Below, piece by piece: positions 16,544 through 25,035 of a stretch of 31,402 bases of DNA. Where the stretch lies: the NCBI GenBank assembly GCA_045863035.1, contig BTUV01000026.1, positions 1 through 31,402 of the forward strand. The letters are read 5' to 3'. The first letter of the stretch is position 1, and every line of letters starts with the position of its first letter. This DNA comes from H2-BAC3 sp045863035. Its GTDB lineage: Bacteria; Bacteroidota; Ignavibacteria; Ignavibacteriales; Ignavibacteriaceae. The notes under the pieces were generated by a model that saw only the letters and a program-made list of their open reading frames with translations, did not search any database and had not been told where the DNA came from. Both the position numbers and the translations under genes were made by a program.

Positions 16544-17712
16544 ACGGCAGAGAGCGCATTGCCGCACAGATGAAACTCGGCACATCTGACCGGACTCCGG
16601 TCATGTGTCAGTTATCAATCGGTCATTATTTTTTGTATTCCGGAATTGACCCTGTTGAAATCTGGTTTGAATCAGAGGCCTTTGCTGAAGCTCTGGTCGC
16701 TTTAGCAGACCGGTATTCTTTTGACGGAGTTCTGATTAATCTCCCCGGTAGGAGCGATATATATAAGAAGAATGTCAGGGAAGTTAAACGCTCCTCAGAT
16801 GAAATAAAGGTATTCTGGAAAAACGGTCATTATACACTGCTCCCTGTTGATGATAATCCTCATTACTATACCGCGCAGGGTGAAAGAGTTTTTCCTGTGT
16901 TTGAAGATATCGACCCTGACCGGCTTTATTATGTTGAGCCGTGGGATATTACTGAAGTAAAATATCCATTTTATTGGGGATTTGATGAACATCGTGATAA
17001 ATCTGATTTTTTCCCCGATTATCATTTTGATACGATACGAAAAGTAAAGACCTTGGCCGGTCACCGGTTATCTGTTCATTCGGAAGTGTTTTCTCCCTGG
17101 TCGCAGTTTCTTGAACTGTTGAATTATGAAAACGCTTTAATGGCGATCATGGACGACCCGGTTAAAGTGAAAGACATTCTTGAACGGCTTACCGATGGTA
17201 CTATTGACCTTGCCAAAAAGCATGAAGCCGAAGGTGTTGATGCAATACTTATTTCCTCCGCATTTGCAGGGGCAGGACTTATATCACGTGAGCAATACTC
17301 TGAGTTTGTTCTTCCGTATGAGAAGAGAATAATAAATGAACTAAAAAAAAGCCGCGGACTTCCAATATATACTCATACCTGCGGTAGTATAGGTGACCGG
17401 CTTGATCTTATGATTGAGAGCGGGACAAACGGAATTGACACTCTTGACCCTCCTCCGTTGGGAACGGTTGATCTTGCGGAGGCGAAGCAGTTTCTCTCCG
17501 GTAAGGCTTTTATTAAAGGAAATATTGACCCGGTGAATACACTTCTTTATGGAAGTAAGGATGAAATAATCGCGGATGTTTCCGCAAGGATACAAACAGG
17601 TAAGCCGGGGGGCGGGTATATACTTTCATCCGCCTGTTCTGTTGCCCCTCATACACCACCAGAAAATATTACACTCCTTGCGGAGCTTGCTGAGCAACAT
17701 GGAAAATACTGA
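16540..17712 (+). CDS. UroD-family corrinoid methyltransferase (MtaA-like)
   Basis: The 390-residue cytoplasmic protein belongs to the uroporphyrinogen decarboxylase superfamily but is more like its methyltransferase branch. It keeps the zinc thiolate motif H-x-C ... C (H279, C281, C366) of MtaA/MtbA-type enzymes, which move methyl groups between a corrinoid protein and a thiol or tetrahydrofolate. Heme-pathway UroD lacks this motif and is usually shorter, about 350 residues. The start is GTG, overlapping the msrB stop. The end overlaps the corrinoid protein gene by 14 bases. The context of a B12 protein and a homocysteine methyltransferase supports methyl transfer, not heme synthesis. Which methyl donor or acceptor it handles is unknown. 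Confidence 0.85.
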   Translation: MNGRERIAAQMKLGTSDRTPVMCQLSIGHYFLYSGIDPVEIWFESEAFAEALVALADRYSFDGVLINLPGRSDIYKKNVREVKRSSDEIKVFWKNGHYTLLPVDDNPHYYTAQGERVFPVFEDIDPDRLYYVEPWDITEVKYPFYWGFDEHRDKSDFFPDYHFDTIRKVKTLAGHRLSVHSEVFSPWSQFLELLNYENALMAIMDDPVKVKDILERLTDGTIDLAKKHEAEGVDAILISSAFAGAGLISREQYSEFVLPYEKRIINELKKSRGLPIYTHTCGSIGDRLDLMIESGTNGIDTLDPPPLGTVDLAEAKQFLSGKAFIKGNIDPVNTLLYGSKDEIIADVSARIQTGKPGGGYILSSACSVAPHTPPENITLLAELAEQHGKY

Positions 17713-18358
17713 AAAAGAATTATTTACTCTGATGGCACAGGCAGTGATTGATGGCCGGCAGGAGATTACTCTCTCTCTTACAAATGAATTGCTCGCGCTT
17801 GGTACTGAACCCAAACGTATATTGGATGAGGGTCTTATGCCCGGAATGGAAGTTGTGGGCATCCGTTTTCGTGATAATATTATATTTGTTCCGCAGGTTC
17901 TGATTTCTGCCAGGGCAATGAAGGCCTCATTAGCATTGTTAGAGCCGCTGCTTTCAAAAACTGATATCTCAGGTTCCGGTACCATTATAATCGGAACAGT
18001 CAAAGGTGATATACACGACATTGGTAAAAATATTGTTGCCATGATGCTGCGAAGCAGCGGATTCAAAGTAATTGATATTGGTATAGATGCCAAAGTTGAG
18101 AAATTCCTTCTGACAGCCGAACAGGAAGGGGCTCAGATTCTTGGTATGTCTGCGCTGCTTACTACTACAATGGGATATATGAAGACTGTTATCACAAAAG
18201 TCAGAGATGAGAATCTTCCTTATAAAATAATGGTCGGTGGTGCACCCATATCACGTCAGTTCGCGGAACAAATAGGCGCAGACGGATACGCGAAAAATGC
18301 AACCGAAGCAGTTTCACTTGCAAAGAAGCTCATGGAAGATTTTAAGGCAGTATCATGA
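17699..18358 (+). CDS. corrinoid (B12-binding) methyl-carrier protein
   Basis: The 219-residue protein has the two-domain form of MtaC/MtbC-type carriers. Residues 1-90 form a four-helix cap and residues 93-219 a Rossmann B12 domain. The key motif DIHDIG (104-109) gives the lower cobalt ligand H106, with the later GMSALLTTTMG and GGAPIS motifs around the nucleotide tail. It would hold the methyl group on cobalt between the two neighbouring enzymes. The frame stays open upstream to 17576, but ATG at 17699 is chosen because it starts at the conserved cap and overlaps the previous gene by only 14 bases. The next gene overlaps by four bases. No reactivation protein for oxidised Co(II) is nearby. 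Confidence 0.92.
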   Translation: MENTEKELFTLMAQAVIDGRQEITLSLTNELLALGTEPKRILDEGLMPGMEVVGIRFRDNIIFVPQVLISARAMKASLALLEPLLSKTDISGSGTIIIGTVKGDIHDIGKNIVAMMLRSSGFKVIDIGIDAKVEKFLLTAEQEGAQILGMSALLTTTMGYMKTVITKVRDENLPYKIMVGGAPISRQFAEQIGADGYAKNATEAVSLAKKLMEDFKAVS

Positions 18359-19239
18359 CTTTCAGTGAGAGAATGTTTACTACAAATGATATCTTGCTGG
18401 CTGACGGAGCCATGGGAACAGAACTGCAAAAACGTGGTTTGGAAAGTGGTGCATGTCCTGAACTTCTAAACATTTCACATCCTGAAATTGTCCGCTCTGT
18501 TCACAGAGATTATATTTTGGCAGGAGCTGATGTAATTGAAACAAATACATTCGGCGCTAACCGTGCGCGTCTGAGATTGCATGATTCAGAGCATTTAGTA
18601 AGGGAAATTGTTTTAGCAGCAACAGAAAATATACGCAGTTGCTCATCTCATGTATATATAGCCGGCTCAATGGGACCGCTTGGTGATTTAATCGAGCCGC
18701 TTGGACTTATGACTTCTCATGAAGCTTATGATATTTTCGCTGAACAGGCGGCAGCTTTTAATGAGGCAAAAGTTGATGTGATTTTTATTGAGACGATGAT
18801 GGCGCCTGAAGAAATTCTGATTGCGGTTAAAGCTGTAAAAGAGAATACTGATTTGCCGGTCGCTGCGTTAATGACGTTTGAGAATGGTCAGGCAGGTTAC
18901 AGAACTATGTGGGGAACTTCAGTTTCTGATGCAGCTTTTTTACTTGCAGAGGCAGGAGCGGACATCATCGGTTCTAACTGTGGTAAAGGTTTTGATGAAA
19001 TGGCGGGCGTGGTTGCTGAATTTGTAACTGCTTCTGCAAAACCGCTGATTGCAATGGCCAATGCCGGAATCCCTGTCTGGGAAGAAGGGAAGTCGATTTA
19101 TAAAGAAACGCCCGAGATGATTTCAGGAGATGTCAGAAAGATTATAGAGGCGAAAGTACGGATTATTGGCGGCTGCTGCGGCACTAATCCCGAACATATA
19201 AGAGAAATGAGAAAAATTTTGAATCTTTATACGAAATAA
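18355..19239 (+). CDS. homocysteine S-methyltransferase domain protein (MetH N-terminal type)
   Basis: The 294-residue cytoplasmic barrel enzyme matches the first domain of methionine synthase. It has DGAMGTELQ at 17-25, ETNTFGAN at 62-69, GSNCGKG with C209 and GGCCGTNP with C274 and C275. These three cysteines hold the zinc that activates homocysteine thiolate. It lacks the folate, B12 and reactivation domains of full MetH (about 1200 residues). The corrinoid protein is encoded immediately upstream with a four-base overlap, so the two probably act together to make methionine. Stand-alone use of S-methylmethionine (MmuM type) is an alternative, made less likely by the coupled B12 gene. Confidence 0.85.
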   Translation: MTFSERMFTTNDILLADGAMGTELQKRGLESGACPELLNISHPEIVRSVHRDYILAGADVIETNTFGANRARLRLHDSEHLVREIVLAATENIRSCSSHVYIAGSMGPLGDLIEPLGLMTSHEAYDIFAEQAAAFNEAKVDVIFIETMMAPEEILIAVKAVKENTDLPVAALMTFENGQAGYRTMWGTSVSDAAFLLAEAGADIIGSNCGKGFDEMAGVVAEFVTASAKPLIAMANAGIPVWEEGKSIYKETPEMISGDVRKIIEAKVRIIGGCCGTNPEHIREMRKILNLYTK

Positions 19240-19271
19240 TCTGTCTAAAAGATTAACAAAACGGAGATTTC

Positions 19272-20081
19272 ATGTACGATATTCAGGATTTTGACAGGGA
19301 TGTCATTCGAGCCAGTTATATTCAGCCGGTTGTGGCTGATTTTTGGGCAGAATGGTGTGGTCCTTGCAGAATGCTTTCACCAATACTTGAAAAACTGGCA
19401 TATGAAGCCGGTACCAAGTGGAAACTTGCTAAAGTAAATACCGAAGAATTTCCTGAGGTTTCAGCCAGGTTTTCTGTCCGCAGCATTCCGGCTGTAAAAC
19501 TTTTCATTGAAGGTAAACAGGTCGATGAATTTATAGGTGTTTTGCCGGAAGGGCAAATTAGGGAATGGTTGAACAAACACATCCCCGATGAAGAAAAAAA
19601 ACTATTAAAGCAGGCCGAAAATCTACTTATGACCGGACAGACGGAGCAGGCAAAAAAACTCCTGAAATCTGCCATTGACGGCGGGTCTGACAACCCTGAT
19701 CTGTTATTACAATACGCCCGTTCTTCATTCTTTACTGATTTTGGGGAGTATATAATAACAGTTGAAAAAATAGGAACCAGGAAAGAAGGAGATGAACTTT
19801 ACCTGACACTTATTCAGCTTGAGGAGCTCAGAACCTATAGCAAGAATCCTGAAAAATTTCCGGATGCTGAAGTAAGACCAGTAATGATTGATGCAGTTAA
19901 CGCGCTTATGGAGCAAAATTTCGGTGCAGCGCTGGAAAAATTTATTGAAGCAATAAGAACTGACCGGTATTATCAGGATGATCTTGCCAGAAAATCTTGT
20001 GTTGCAATCTTTAAGTTTTTAGGTGAAGAGCACCCCGCAACGGTAGAATTCAGACGACCATTCGGCCGGGCATTGTACTAA
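19272..20081 (+). CDS. thioredoxin-TPR protein (CnoX/YbbN-like)
   Basis: The 269-residue soluble protein begins with a thioredoxin fold (1-105) with an intact active site WCGPC (28-32) and the cis-proline in SIPAVKLF. Residues about 110-265 are helical repeats similar to the C-terminal part of CnoX/YbbN, a redox-controlled holdase that protects proteins from oxidation. Some family members have lost a cysteine, but both are present here, so disulfide reduction is plausible. CGGAG lies six bases before the ATG. The 32-base gap from the methyltransferase gene and the hairpin after it (20090-20113) suggest it is the last gene of the train. Confidence 0.8.
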   Translation: MYDIQDFDRDVIRASYIQPVVADFWAEWCGPCRMLSPILEKLAYEAGTKWKLAKVNTEEFPEVSARFSVRSIPAVKLFIEGKQVDEFIGVLPEGQIREWLNKHIPDEEKKLLKQAENLLMTGQTEQAKKLLKSAIDGGSDNPDLLLQYARSSFFTDFGEYIITVEKIGTRKEGDELYLTLIQLEELRTYSKNPEKFPDAEVRPVMIDAVNALMEQNFGAALEKFIEAIRTDRYYQDDLARKSCVAIFKFLGEEHPATVEFRRPFGRALY

Positions 20082-20089
20082 TCCTTTTA

Positions 20090-20113
20090 CCCCGGTTTCG
20101 CATGAAATCGGGG
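20090..20113 (+). terminator. probable terminator hairpin after the thioredoxin-TPR gene
   Basis: CCCCGGTTTC (20090-20099) pairs with GAAATCGGGG (20104-20113), a 10-bp stem with one G-U pair and a GCAT loop, nine bases after the stop codon at 20079-20081. No strong T run follows on the plus strand (CAATTAAAT), so termination may be weak or the stem may stabilise the 3' end. The position at a 217-bp gap before the cco cluster favours a transcript end. Confidence 0.5.
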
Positions 20114-20174
20114 CAATTAAATATCCAAAAATTCCCCCTTATTCTTCCGATTTATACCCGGTTTTTTTCCCGCC

Positions 20175-20197
20175 TTTACCTTAAATTGCATGGTAAA
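20175..20197 (+). promoter_or_regulatory. inverted repeat upstream of the cco cluster, possible operator
   Basis: TTTACC (20175-20180) and GGTAAA (20192-20197) are perfect inverted arms separated by 11 bases. A weak -35-like TTGCAT lies between them (20186-20191), with TATAGC at 20207-20212 (spacing 15). The arrangement would suit a dimeric regulator overlapping a promoter. There is no FNR-type TTGAT-N4-ATCAA site in the 217-bp gap, although cbb3 genes are often oxygen-regulated. The chance of a random 6-bp repeat pair is not small. Confidence 0.3.
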
Positions 20198-20298
20198 TTT
20201 CATTTATATAGCCCGAATAGTCCTCTGTAATGGCAAATTTTTTATTTTGCTGCATCACTATCGCAGCCCCATCGCAAAAAATATTAAAGCGAGCATAG

Positions 20299-22725
20299 GT
20301 GCCGGAAAAATCAGTCTCAGAACAAGTGGTGTGCTTTCACTGTGGTGAAGAACTTCCCCCTGACCCGGTAACTTTTGACGGGAAAAATTTTTGTTGTTTG
20401 GGATGCCGTACCGTGTATGAGGTTCTGTCAAGCAATAACCTTGGCGAGTATTATGGAATTAACCAGACTCCGGGTACAAGGCAGACTGTTTTACAGGACA
20501 AAGATTTTGCTTTCCTTAATGACCCTTCAACAAAAACCCGTTTCATCAGATATTCAGATCAGCAGATGAGTATTGCTCAGTTTTATATTCCGGCAATGCA
20601 CTGCTCTTCTTGTATTTGGCTTCTGGAAAATTTGTTCAAACTGCATAACGGAATTTTTGAGTCAACAGTTAATTTCGGCGATAAAAATCTTACTGTTAAA
20701 TTTGACCATACACAGCTTTCACTTGCCGACCTTGTCCGTCTTCTCAGGAAGATCGGATATCAGCCGAATCTTTCACTCTCGGATGAGAAATTCGCGGGAG
20801 ACAAAGAATATAGTTATCAACTTTACAAAAAACTTGGAGTAGCCGGCTTCAGTTTTGGTAATATTATGTTACTGAGTTTTCCTGAATATCTCGGATTTGG
20901 TGATAACGACCCGCTTCTTCAAAATACTTTCAGAATACTCATTTTTATTCTTGCGCTTCCGGTGCTGTTTTATTCTTCCACCGACTATTTTCGTTCAGCG
21001 ATTGCTGCAATACGCGAAAGGGGTATTAATATAGATGTGCCCCTCACACTTGGTATTGTCGCATTGTTTGGCAGAAGCACTTACGACCTCTTTTGGACAT
21101 CAAGCCCTGGATATATGGATTCTTTCGCCGGACTGCTCTTTTTTCTTTTGATAGGAAAACTTTTTCAGCATAAAACTTTTGAATCCCTTAACTTTGACCG
21201 GACATATCAGTCATATTTTCCGCTTAGTGTAAGTGTAGAAGGTATAAAAGAGGAAGTAACCATTCCGATAGGTCATCTGAAGCCGGGAGATACCATAATT
21301 ATTCACAATCAGGAAGTAATACCGGCTGACGGTATCCTTATCGATGGTGAAGCACTGATTGATTACAGTTTCGTAACGGGGGAGTCTTCTCCTGTTGAAA
21401 TCAGGTCAGAAGCGCTTATATACGCGGGCGGAAGACAAACAGGAGGTATGATCAAGCTGAGAGTTATCCAAAAAACTTCAGAAAGTTATCTCACCCGCTT
21501 ATGGAATAACTCTCCTGACACGAAGAAGCAGCATTCCCGGTATTCTGATTTTTCTAATGTTGTATCAAAGTATTTTACAATTGCTGTTTTACTTCTTGCT
21601 GTCGGTGCTGCTGCATATCACGCTTTCACATCGTTGGCAATGGCGATGAACGTTTTTACAGCAGTGCTGATTATTGCGTGCCCTTGTGCGCTGGCGCTTT
21701 CTACACCGTTTACTTTCGGCAGTGCCCAGCGCCTTTTTGCTAAAGCAGGTTTCTACGTGCGGAATCCGATTATTATAGAAACAATGGCAAAAATTAATGC
21801 TGTTGTATTTGACAAAACCGGCACACTCACCGGATTGCAATCTTTGGATGTACGATATATCGGTGAATCACTGTCAGTCCCTGAAAAGGAAGCAGTCGCT
21901 TCGCTTTTCCGGGAGTCTATACACCCGCTCAGCAGACGATTATATCTGTATCTCAAAGATGAGATAACAAAAACCGCGGGGGTAAATAAGTTCAGTGAAA
22001 TAACCGGATATGGAATTGAAGGTTACGTAGCCGGTAAAATTATAAAAGTAGGAAGCGCTAAATTTCTTGAAAGAGAAAACCCGATACAATTTTCGGAAAA
22101 GGTAAAAAAACTTCCGGGCAGTAAAGTATATATATCAACTGATGAGAAAGTACGCGGATGTTTTGTGGTAACCTCAGTCGTCCGTGATGGCGTTAAGGAT
22201 ATGATCAGGGATGTCGGTTCAGCAAATGAAGTATTCCTTCTGAGTGGTGATACCGCAAAGCAAGATGCATCACTATTAAGACTTTTCAATGATGAGAGCA
22301 AAACACATTTTGGTAAAACTCCGTTTGAAAAACTTGAATTTGTAAAAGAGTTGAAATCGAAGCGGAAGACGGTACTTATGGTGGGCGATGGGTTGAATGA
22401 TTCGGGGGCTGTCGGAGCAGCAGACGTAGGAGTATCAGTTTCGGATGATATTACCGGTTTTACGCCGGCGGGAGACGGAATTCTTACCGGAGAGCGTGTG
22501 AAGGACACAGGAAAGTTCCTTCGCTTTTCTAAAGATGCTATGACTATCATAAAAATAAGTTTTACCATTAGTGTATTATACAATATTACCGGTCTGACAT
22601 ACGCGGTAAGCGGCAGCATGACTCCGCTTTTTGCTGCAATACTCATGCCGTTGAGTTCGCTAACGGTTATTGTTATTACATCACTTGGCTCGCTTATCTT
22701 CGCGAAGAAAAGAGGTATTTTTTAG
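20299..22725 (+). CDS. ccoI: copper-translocating P1B-type ATPase for cbb3 oxidase assembly (CcoI/FixI)
   Basis: The 808-residue inner-membrane ATPase exports copper for the oxidase. The N terminus has C12/C15 in CFHCGEE and C33/C36 in CCLGC, the pattern of the CcoI/FixI N-terminal metal domain. A heavy-metal-associated domain follows with C102/C105 in HCSSC. The membrane metal site CPC is at 461-463, the phosphorylation aspartate D505 is in DKTGTLT, and the hinge GDGLNDS is at 696-702. The start is GTG at 20299, chosen because no ATG precedes the N-terminal cysteines and the frame is not coding-like further upstream. The stop shares one base with the ccoS start. It leads the cbb3 cluster. 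Confidence 0.93.
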   Translation: MPEKSVSEQVVCFHCGEELPPDPVTFDGKNFCCLGCRTVYEVLSSNNLGEYYGINQTPGTRQTVLQDKDFAFLNDPSTKTRFIRYSDQQMSIAQFYIPAMHCSSCIWLLENLFKLHNGIFESTVNFGDKNLTVKFDHTQLSLADLVRLLRKIGYQPNLSLSDEKFAGDKEYSYQLYKKLGVAGFSFGNIMLLSFPEYLGFGDNDPLLQNTFRILIFILALPVLFYSSTDYFRSAIAAIRERGINIDVPLTLGIVALFGRSTYDLFWTSSPGYMDSFAGLLFFLLIGKLFQHKTFESLNFDRTYQSYFPLSVSVEGIKEEVTIPIGHLKPGDTIIIHNQEVIPADGILIDGEALIDYSFVTGESSPVEIRSEALIYAGGRQTGGMIKLRVIQKTSESYLTRLWNNSPDTKKQHSRYSDFSNVVSKYFTIAVLLLAVGAAAYHAFTSLAMAMNVFTAVLIIACPCALALSTPFTFGSAQRLFAKAGFYVRNPIIIETMAKINAVVFDKTGTLTGLQSLDVRYIGESLSVPEKEAVASLFRESIHPLSRRLYLYLKDEITKTAGVNKFSEITGYGIEGYVAGKIIKVGSAKFLERENPIQFSEKVKKLPGSKVYISTDEKVRGCFVVTSVVRDGVKDMIRDVGSANEVFLLSGDTAKQDASLLRLFNDESKTHFGKTPFEKLEFVKELKSKRKTVLMVGDGLNDSGAVGAADVGVSVSDDITGFTPAGDGILTGERVKDTGKFLRFSKDAMTIIKISFTISVLYNITGLTYAVSGSMTPLFAAILMPLSSLTVIVITSLGSLIFAKKRGIF

Positions 22726-22913
22726 TGAGCGTAATTGTAATACTCATAATTATCAGCATACTTGTTGCCGGAGGTTTTCTAACTGCTTTTATTTTAGCAG
22801 TGCGCAGTGGTCAGTATTCCGATCAGACAACGCCGGCGATTCGAATGCTTTTGGATGATGTTAAAAAAGAAAAACCTGTTGAAAAAACAAAAGGAGAAAT
22901 GAATGCACGTTGA
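22725..22913 (+). CDS. ccoS: cbb3 oxidase assembly protein CcoS
   Basis: The 62-residue product has one transmembrane helix (residues 3-27), then FILAVRSGQYSDQTTPAIRML, close to the usual CcoS G-Q-F/Y-D-D-x-x-T-P-A motif. CcoS is needed to insert heme and copper into the oxidase. The start is GTG (22725-22727), sharing its first base with the ccoI stop. The charged C-terminal tail is longer than in many homologues. The ccoNO gene begins inside its last 11 bases, with AAGGAG at 22891-22896 serving it. Confidence 0.9.
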   Translation: MSVIVILIIISILVAGGFLTAFILAVRSGQYSDQTTPAIRMLLDDVKKEKPVEKTKGEMNAR

Positions 22914-25029
22914 GCATTTTAGCTACGACAATAAAACGGTACGACAGTTTGCAATAGCAACAGTTGTTTGGGGTATCGTTGGAATGTTAGTCGGTTTACA
23001 CATGGGTCTTCAATTGATCTTTCCGGAACTTAATTTCGGACTTTCACACACAACCTTCGGAAGACTGCGCCCCCTTCATACCAATGCTGTTATTTTTGCG
23101 TTTGTAGGCAACGGAATCTTTATGGGGGTATATTACTCGCTTCAGCGGCTATGCAAGGCAAGAATGTACAGTGATTTGCTGAGCAAACTGCATTTTTGGG
23201 GCTGGCAGTTAATCATTGTCCTGGCGGCGGTAACTCTTGTTTATGGTTTTACAACGAGTAAAGAATATGCAGAGCTTGAGTGGCCGATTGATATTCTGAT
23301 TACCCTCGTCTGGGTAGTCTTTGGAGTTAATATGATGGGGACAATTATTAAGAGGAGAGAACGTCACATGTATGTTGCAATCTGGTTTTATATTGCAACG
23401 GTCGTAACTGTGGCGGTGCTTCATATCGTTAATTCGATAGAGATTCCGGTGAGTTTTTGGAAGAGTTATCCTGTTTATGCAGGCGTTCAGGATGCTTTAG
23501 TGCAATGGTGGTATGGTCATAACGCCGTGGCTTTTTTCCTGACGACACCTTATTTGGGAATGATGTATTATTATCTTCCAAAAGCAGCAAACAGGCCTGT
23601 TTATTCTTATCGCCTTTCAATTATTCATTTCTGGTCGCTGATATTTTTATATATATGGGCAGGTCCTCACCATTTGTTATATTCTGCGCTACCTGACTGG
23701 GCTCAGTCACTGGGAACAGTTTTTTCAATCATGCTTATTGCACCCTCCTGGGGAGGTATGATAAACGGACTTCTTACGCTGCGCGGTGCATGGGATAAAG
23801 TTCGTGAAGAACCCGTGCTGAAGTTTATGGTTGTTGCCATTACTGCTTATGGTATGTCAACTTTTGAAGGTCCTTTGCTCTCGCTAAAAAGTTTTAATGC
23901 GTTTGCACACTTCACTGACTGGATTATCGCACACGTGCATGTAGGTGCTCTCGGTTGGAATGGGTTCCTTACTTTTGGAATTCTCTATTGGCTGGTACCC
24001 AAACTCTATAACACGCAGTTGTATTCAAAAAAACTTGCCAACTTCCATTTTTGGACTGGACTCCTCGGAATCGTGTTCTATGCATCGGCCATGTACTGGT
24101 CTGGACTGACACAATCTCTCATGTGGAAGCAGTTTACTCCTGAAGGGGTGCTGCAGTATCCTAATTTTTTAGAAACTGCACTTCAGATAGTTCCAATGTA
24201 TTCACTTCGTGCATTCGGAGGAACATTATTTATCGTTGGTATTCTTGCGATGGGTTATAATCTCCTCAAGACTGCAAAACAGGGTAAGTTTTTGGCAGAT
24301 GAACCTGTTTCCGCGCCGGCGCTTGTTAAAGAGAAAACAGCATTTTCAAAAGCTCTTGGTCATACCTGGCTTGAGGGCAAACCGGTGCTCTTCACTGTGC
24401 TTTCGTTAGTTGCTATTTTAATCGGCGGTATTGTTGAGATTATTCCGACATATTTAGTCAAAACAAATATACCAACCATTTCATCAGTTCAGCCATATAC
24501 ACCGCTTGAGCTCGAGGGAAGAGACATATATATACGTGAGGGCTGTGTCGGCTGCCACTCCCAGCTTATCCGGCCATTCAGATCAGAGACGGAACGCTAT
24601 GGTGAGTATTCAAAGGCGGGTGAATATGTATATGACCATCCGTTTTTGTGGGGTTCAAAGAGAACCGGTCCTGATCTTCATCGTCTTGGAGGCAAATATC
24701 CTAATGTCTGGCATTATAATCACATGCTTGACCCAAGGACGATGTCCCCCGGCTCTCTAATGCCGCCATATCCCTGGCTGATTGAAGATGATCTGGATTA
24801 TTCAACTATCGAAAGTAAAATCTCAGCGCTCCGGTCGGTTGGTGTTCCATATCCTGAAGGATTTGAAGAGAATGCCGTGGCGCTGCTTGAACAGCAGGCG
24901 AAGGCAATAGCGGATGACCTCAAAAACTCAGGCACACCTGTTGACCCGAACAAGGAAATTGTTGCCCTGATAGCATATTTGCAGCGGCTTGGAACAGATA
25001 TTAAAAAACAGAACACGGAAAAGAGGTAA
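22903..25029 (+). CDS. ccoNO: fused cbb3 oxidase subunits I and II (CcoN-CcoO)
   Basis: This 708-residue inner-membrane protein is the catalytic subunit of a high-affinity terminal oxidase. Residues about 1-465 are CcoN: H59 in RPLHTNA is a low-spin heme ligand, WYGHNAVAFF and GPHHLLYSALPDW hold the CuB histidines, and AHVHVGALGWNG holds heme ligands. A transmembrane segment near 483-508 leads into CcoO, a monoheme cytochrome c with C548, C551 and H552 (GCVGCH) and the motif GPDLHRLGGKYP; the Met axial ligand is probably in GSLMPPYPW. Separate ccoN and ccoO genes are the rule in Proteobacteria, while fusion is common in Bacteroidota. The ATG follows AAGGAG by six bases. Confidence 0.95.
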   Translation: MHVEHFSYDNKTVRQFAIATVVWGIVGMLVGLHMGLQLIFPELNFGLSHTTFGRLRPLHTNAVIFAFVGNGIFMGVYYSLQRLCKARMYSDLLSKLHFWGWQLIIVLAAVTLVYGFTTSKEYAELEWPIDILITLVWVVFGVNMMGTIIKRRERHMYVAIWFYIATVVTVAVLHIVNSIEIPVSFWKSYPVYAGVQDALVQWWYGHNAVAFFLTTPYLGMMYYYLPKAANRPVYSYRLSIIHFWSLIFLYIWAGPHHLLYSALPDWAQSLGTVFSIMLIAPSWGGMINGLLTLRGAWDKVREEPVLKFMVVAITAYGMSTFEGPLLSLKSFNAFAHFTDWIIAHVHVGALGWNGFLTFGILYWLVPKLYNTQLYSKKLANFHFWTGLLGIVFYASAMYWSGLTQSLMWKQFTPEGVLQYPNFLETALQIVPMYSLRAFGGTLFIVGILAMGYNLLKTAKQGKFLADEPVSAPALVKEKTAFSKALGHTWLEGKPVLFTVLSLVAILIGGIVEIIPTYLVKTNIPTISSVQPYTPLELEGRDIYIREGCVGCHSQLIRPFRSETERYGEYSKAGEYVYDHPFLWGSKRTGPDLHRLGGKYPNVWHYNHMLDPRTMSPGSLMPPYPWLIEDDLDYSTIESKISALRSVGVPYPEGFEENAVALLEQQAKAIADDLKNSGTPVDPNKEIVALIAYLQRLGTDIKKQNTEKR

Positions 25030-25035
25030 ACCAGT

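Noticed and set aside
17576..17698. N-terminal extension of the corrinoid protein by 41 residues
   Set aside because: It lies inside the zinc-motif end of the UroD-like gene; the cap domain of the family begins at the ATG at 17699.
16540..17712. Call as uroporphyrinogen decarboxylase of heme synthesis (hemE)
   Set aside because: The H-x-C...C zinc motif and the adjacent corrinoid and homocysteine methyltransferase genes point to the methyltransferase branch; no other heme gene is near.
20102..20230. 42-codon plus-strand frame (MKSGQLNIQK...) in the gap before ccoI
   Set aside because: Its start is inside the terminator-like hairpin, there is no ribosome site, and the translation is unlike a known small protein.
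22023..22646. 207-codon open frame on the minus strand
   Set aside because: It mirrors the phosphorylation and ATP-binding domains of ccoI; its serine- and threonine-rich translation is typical of an antisense shadow.
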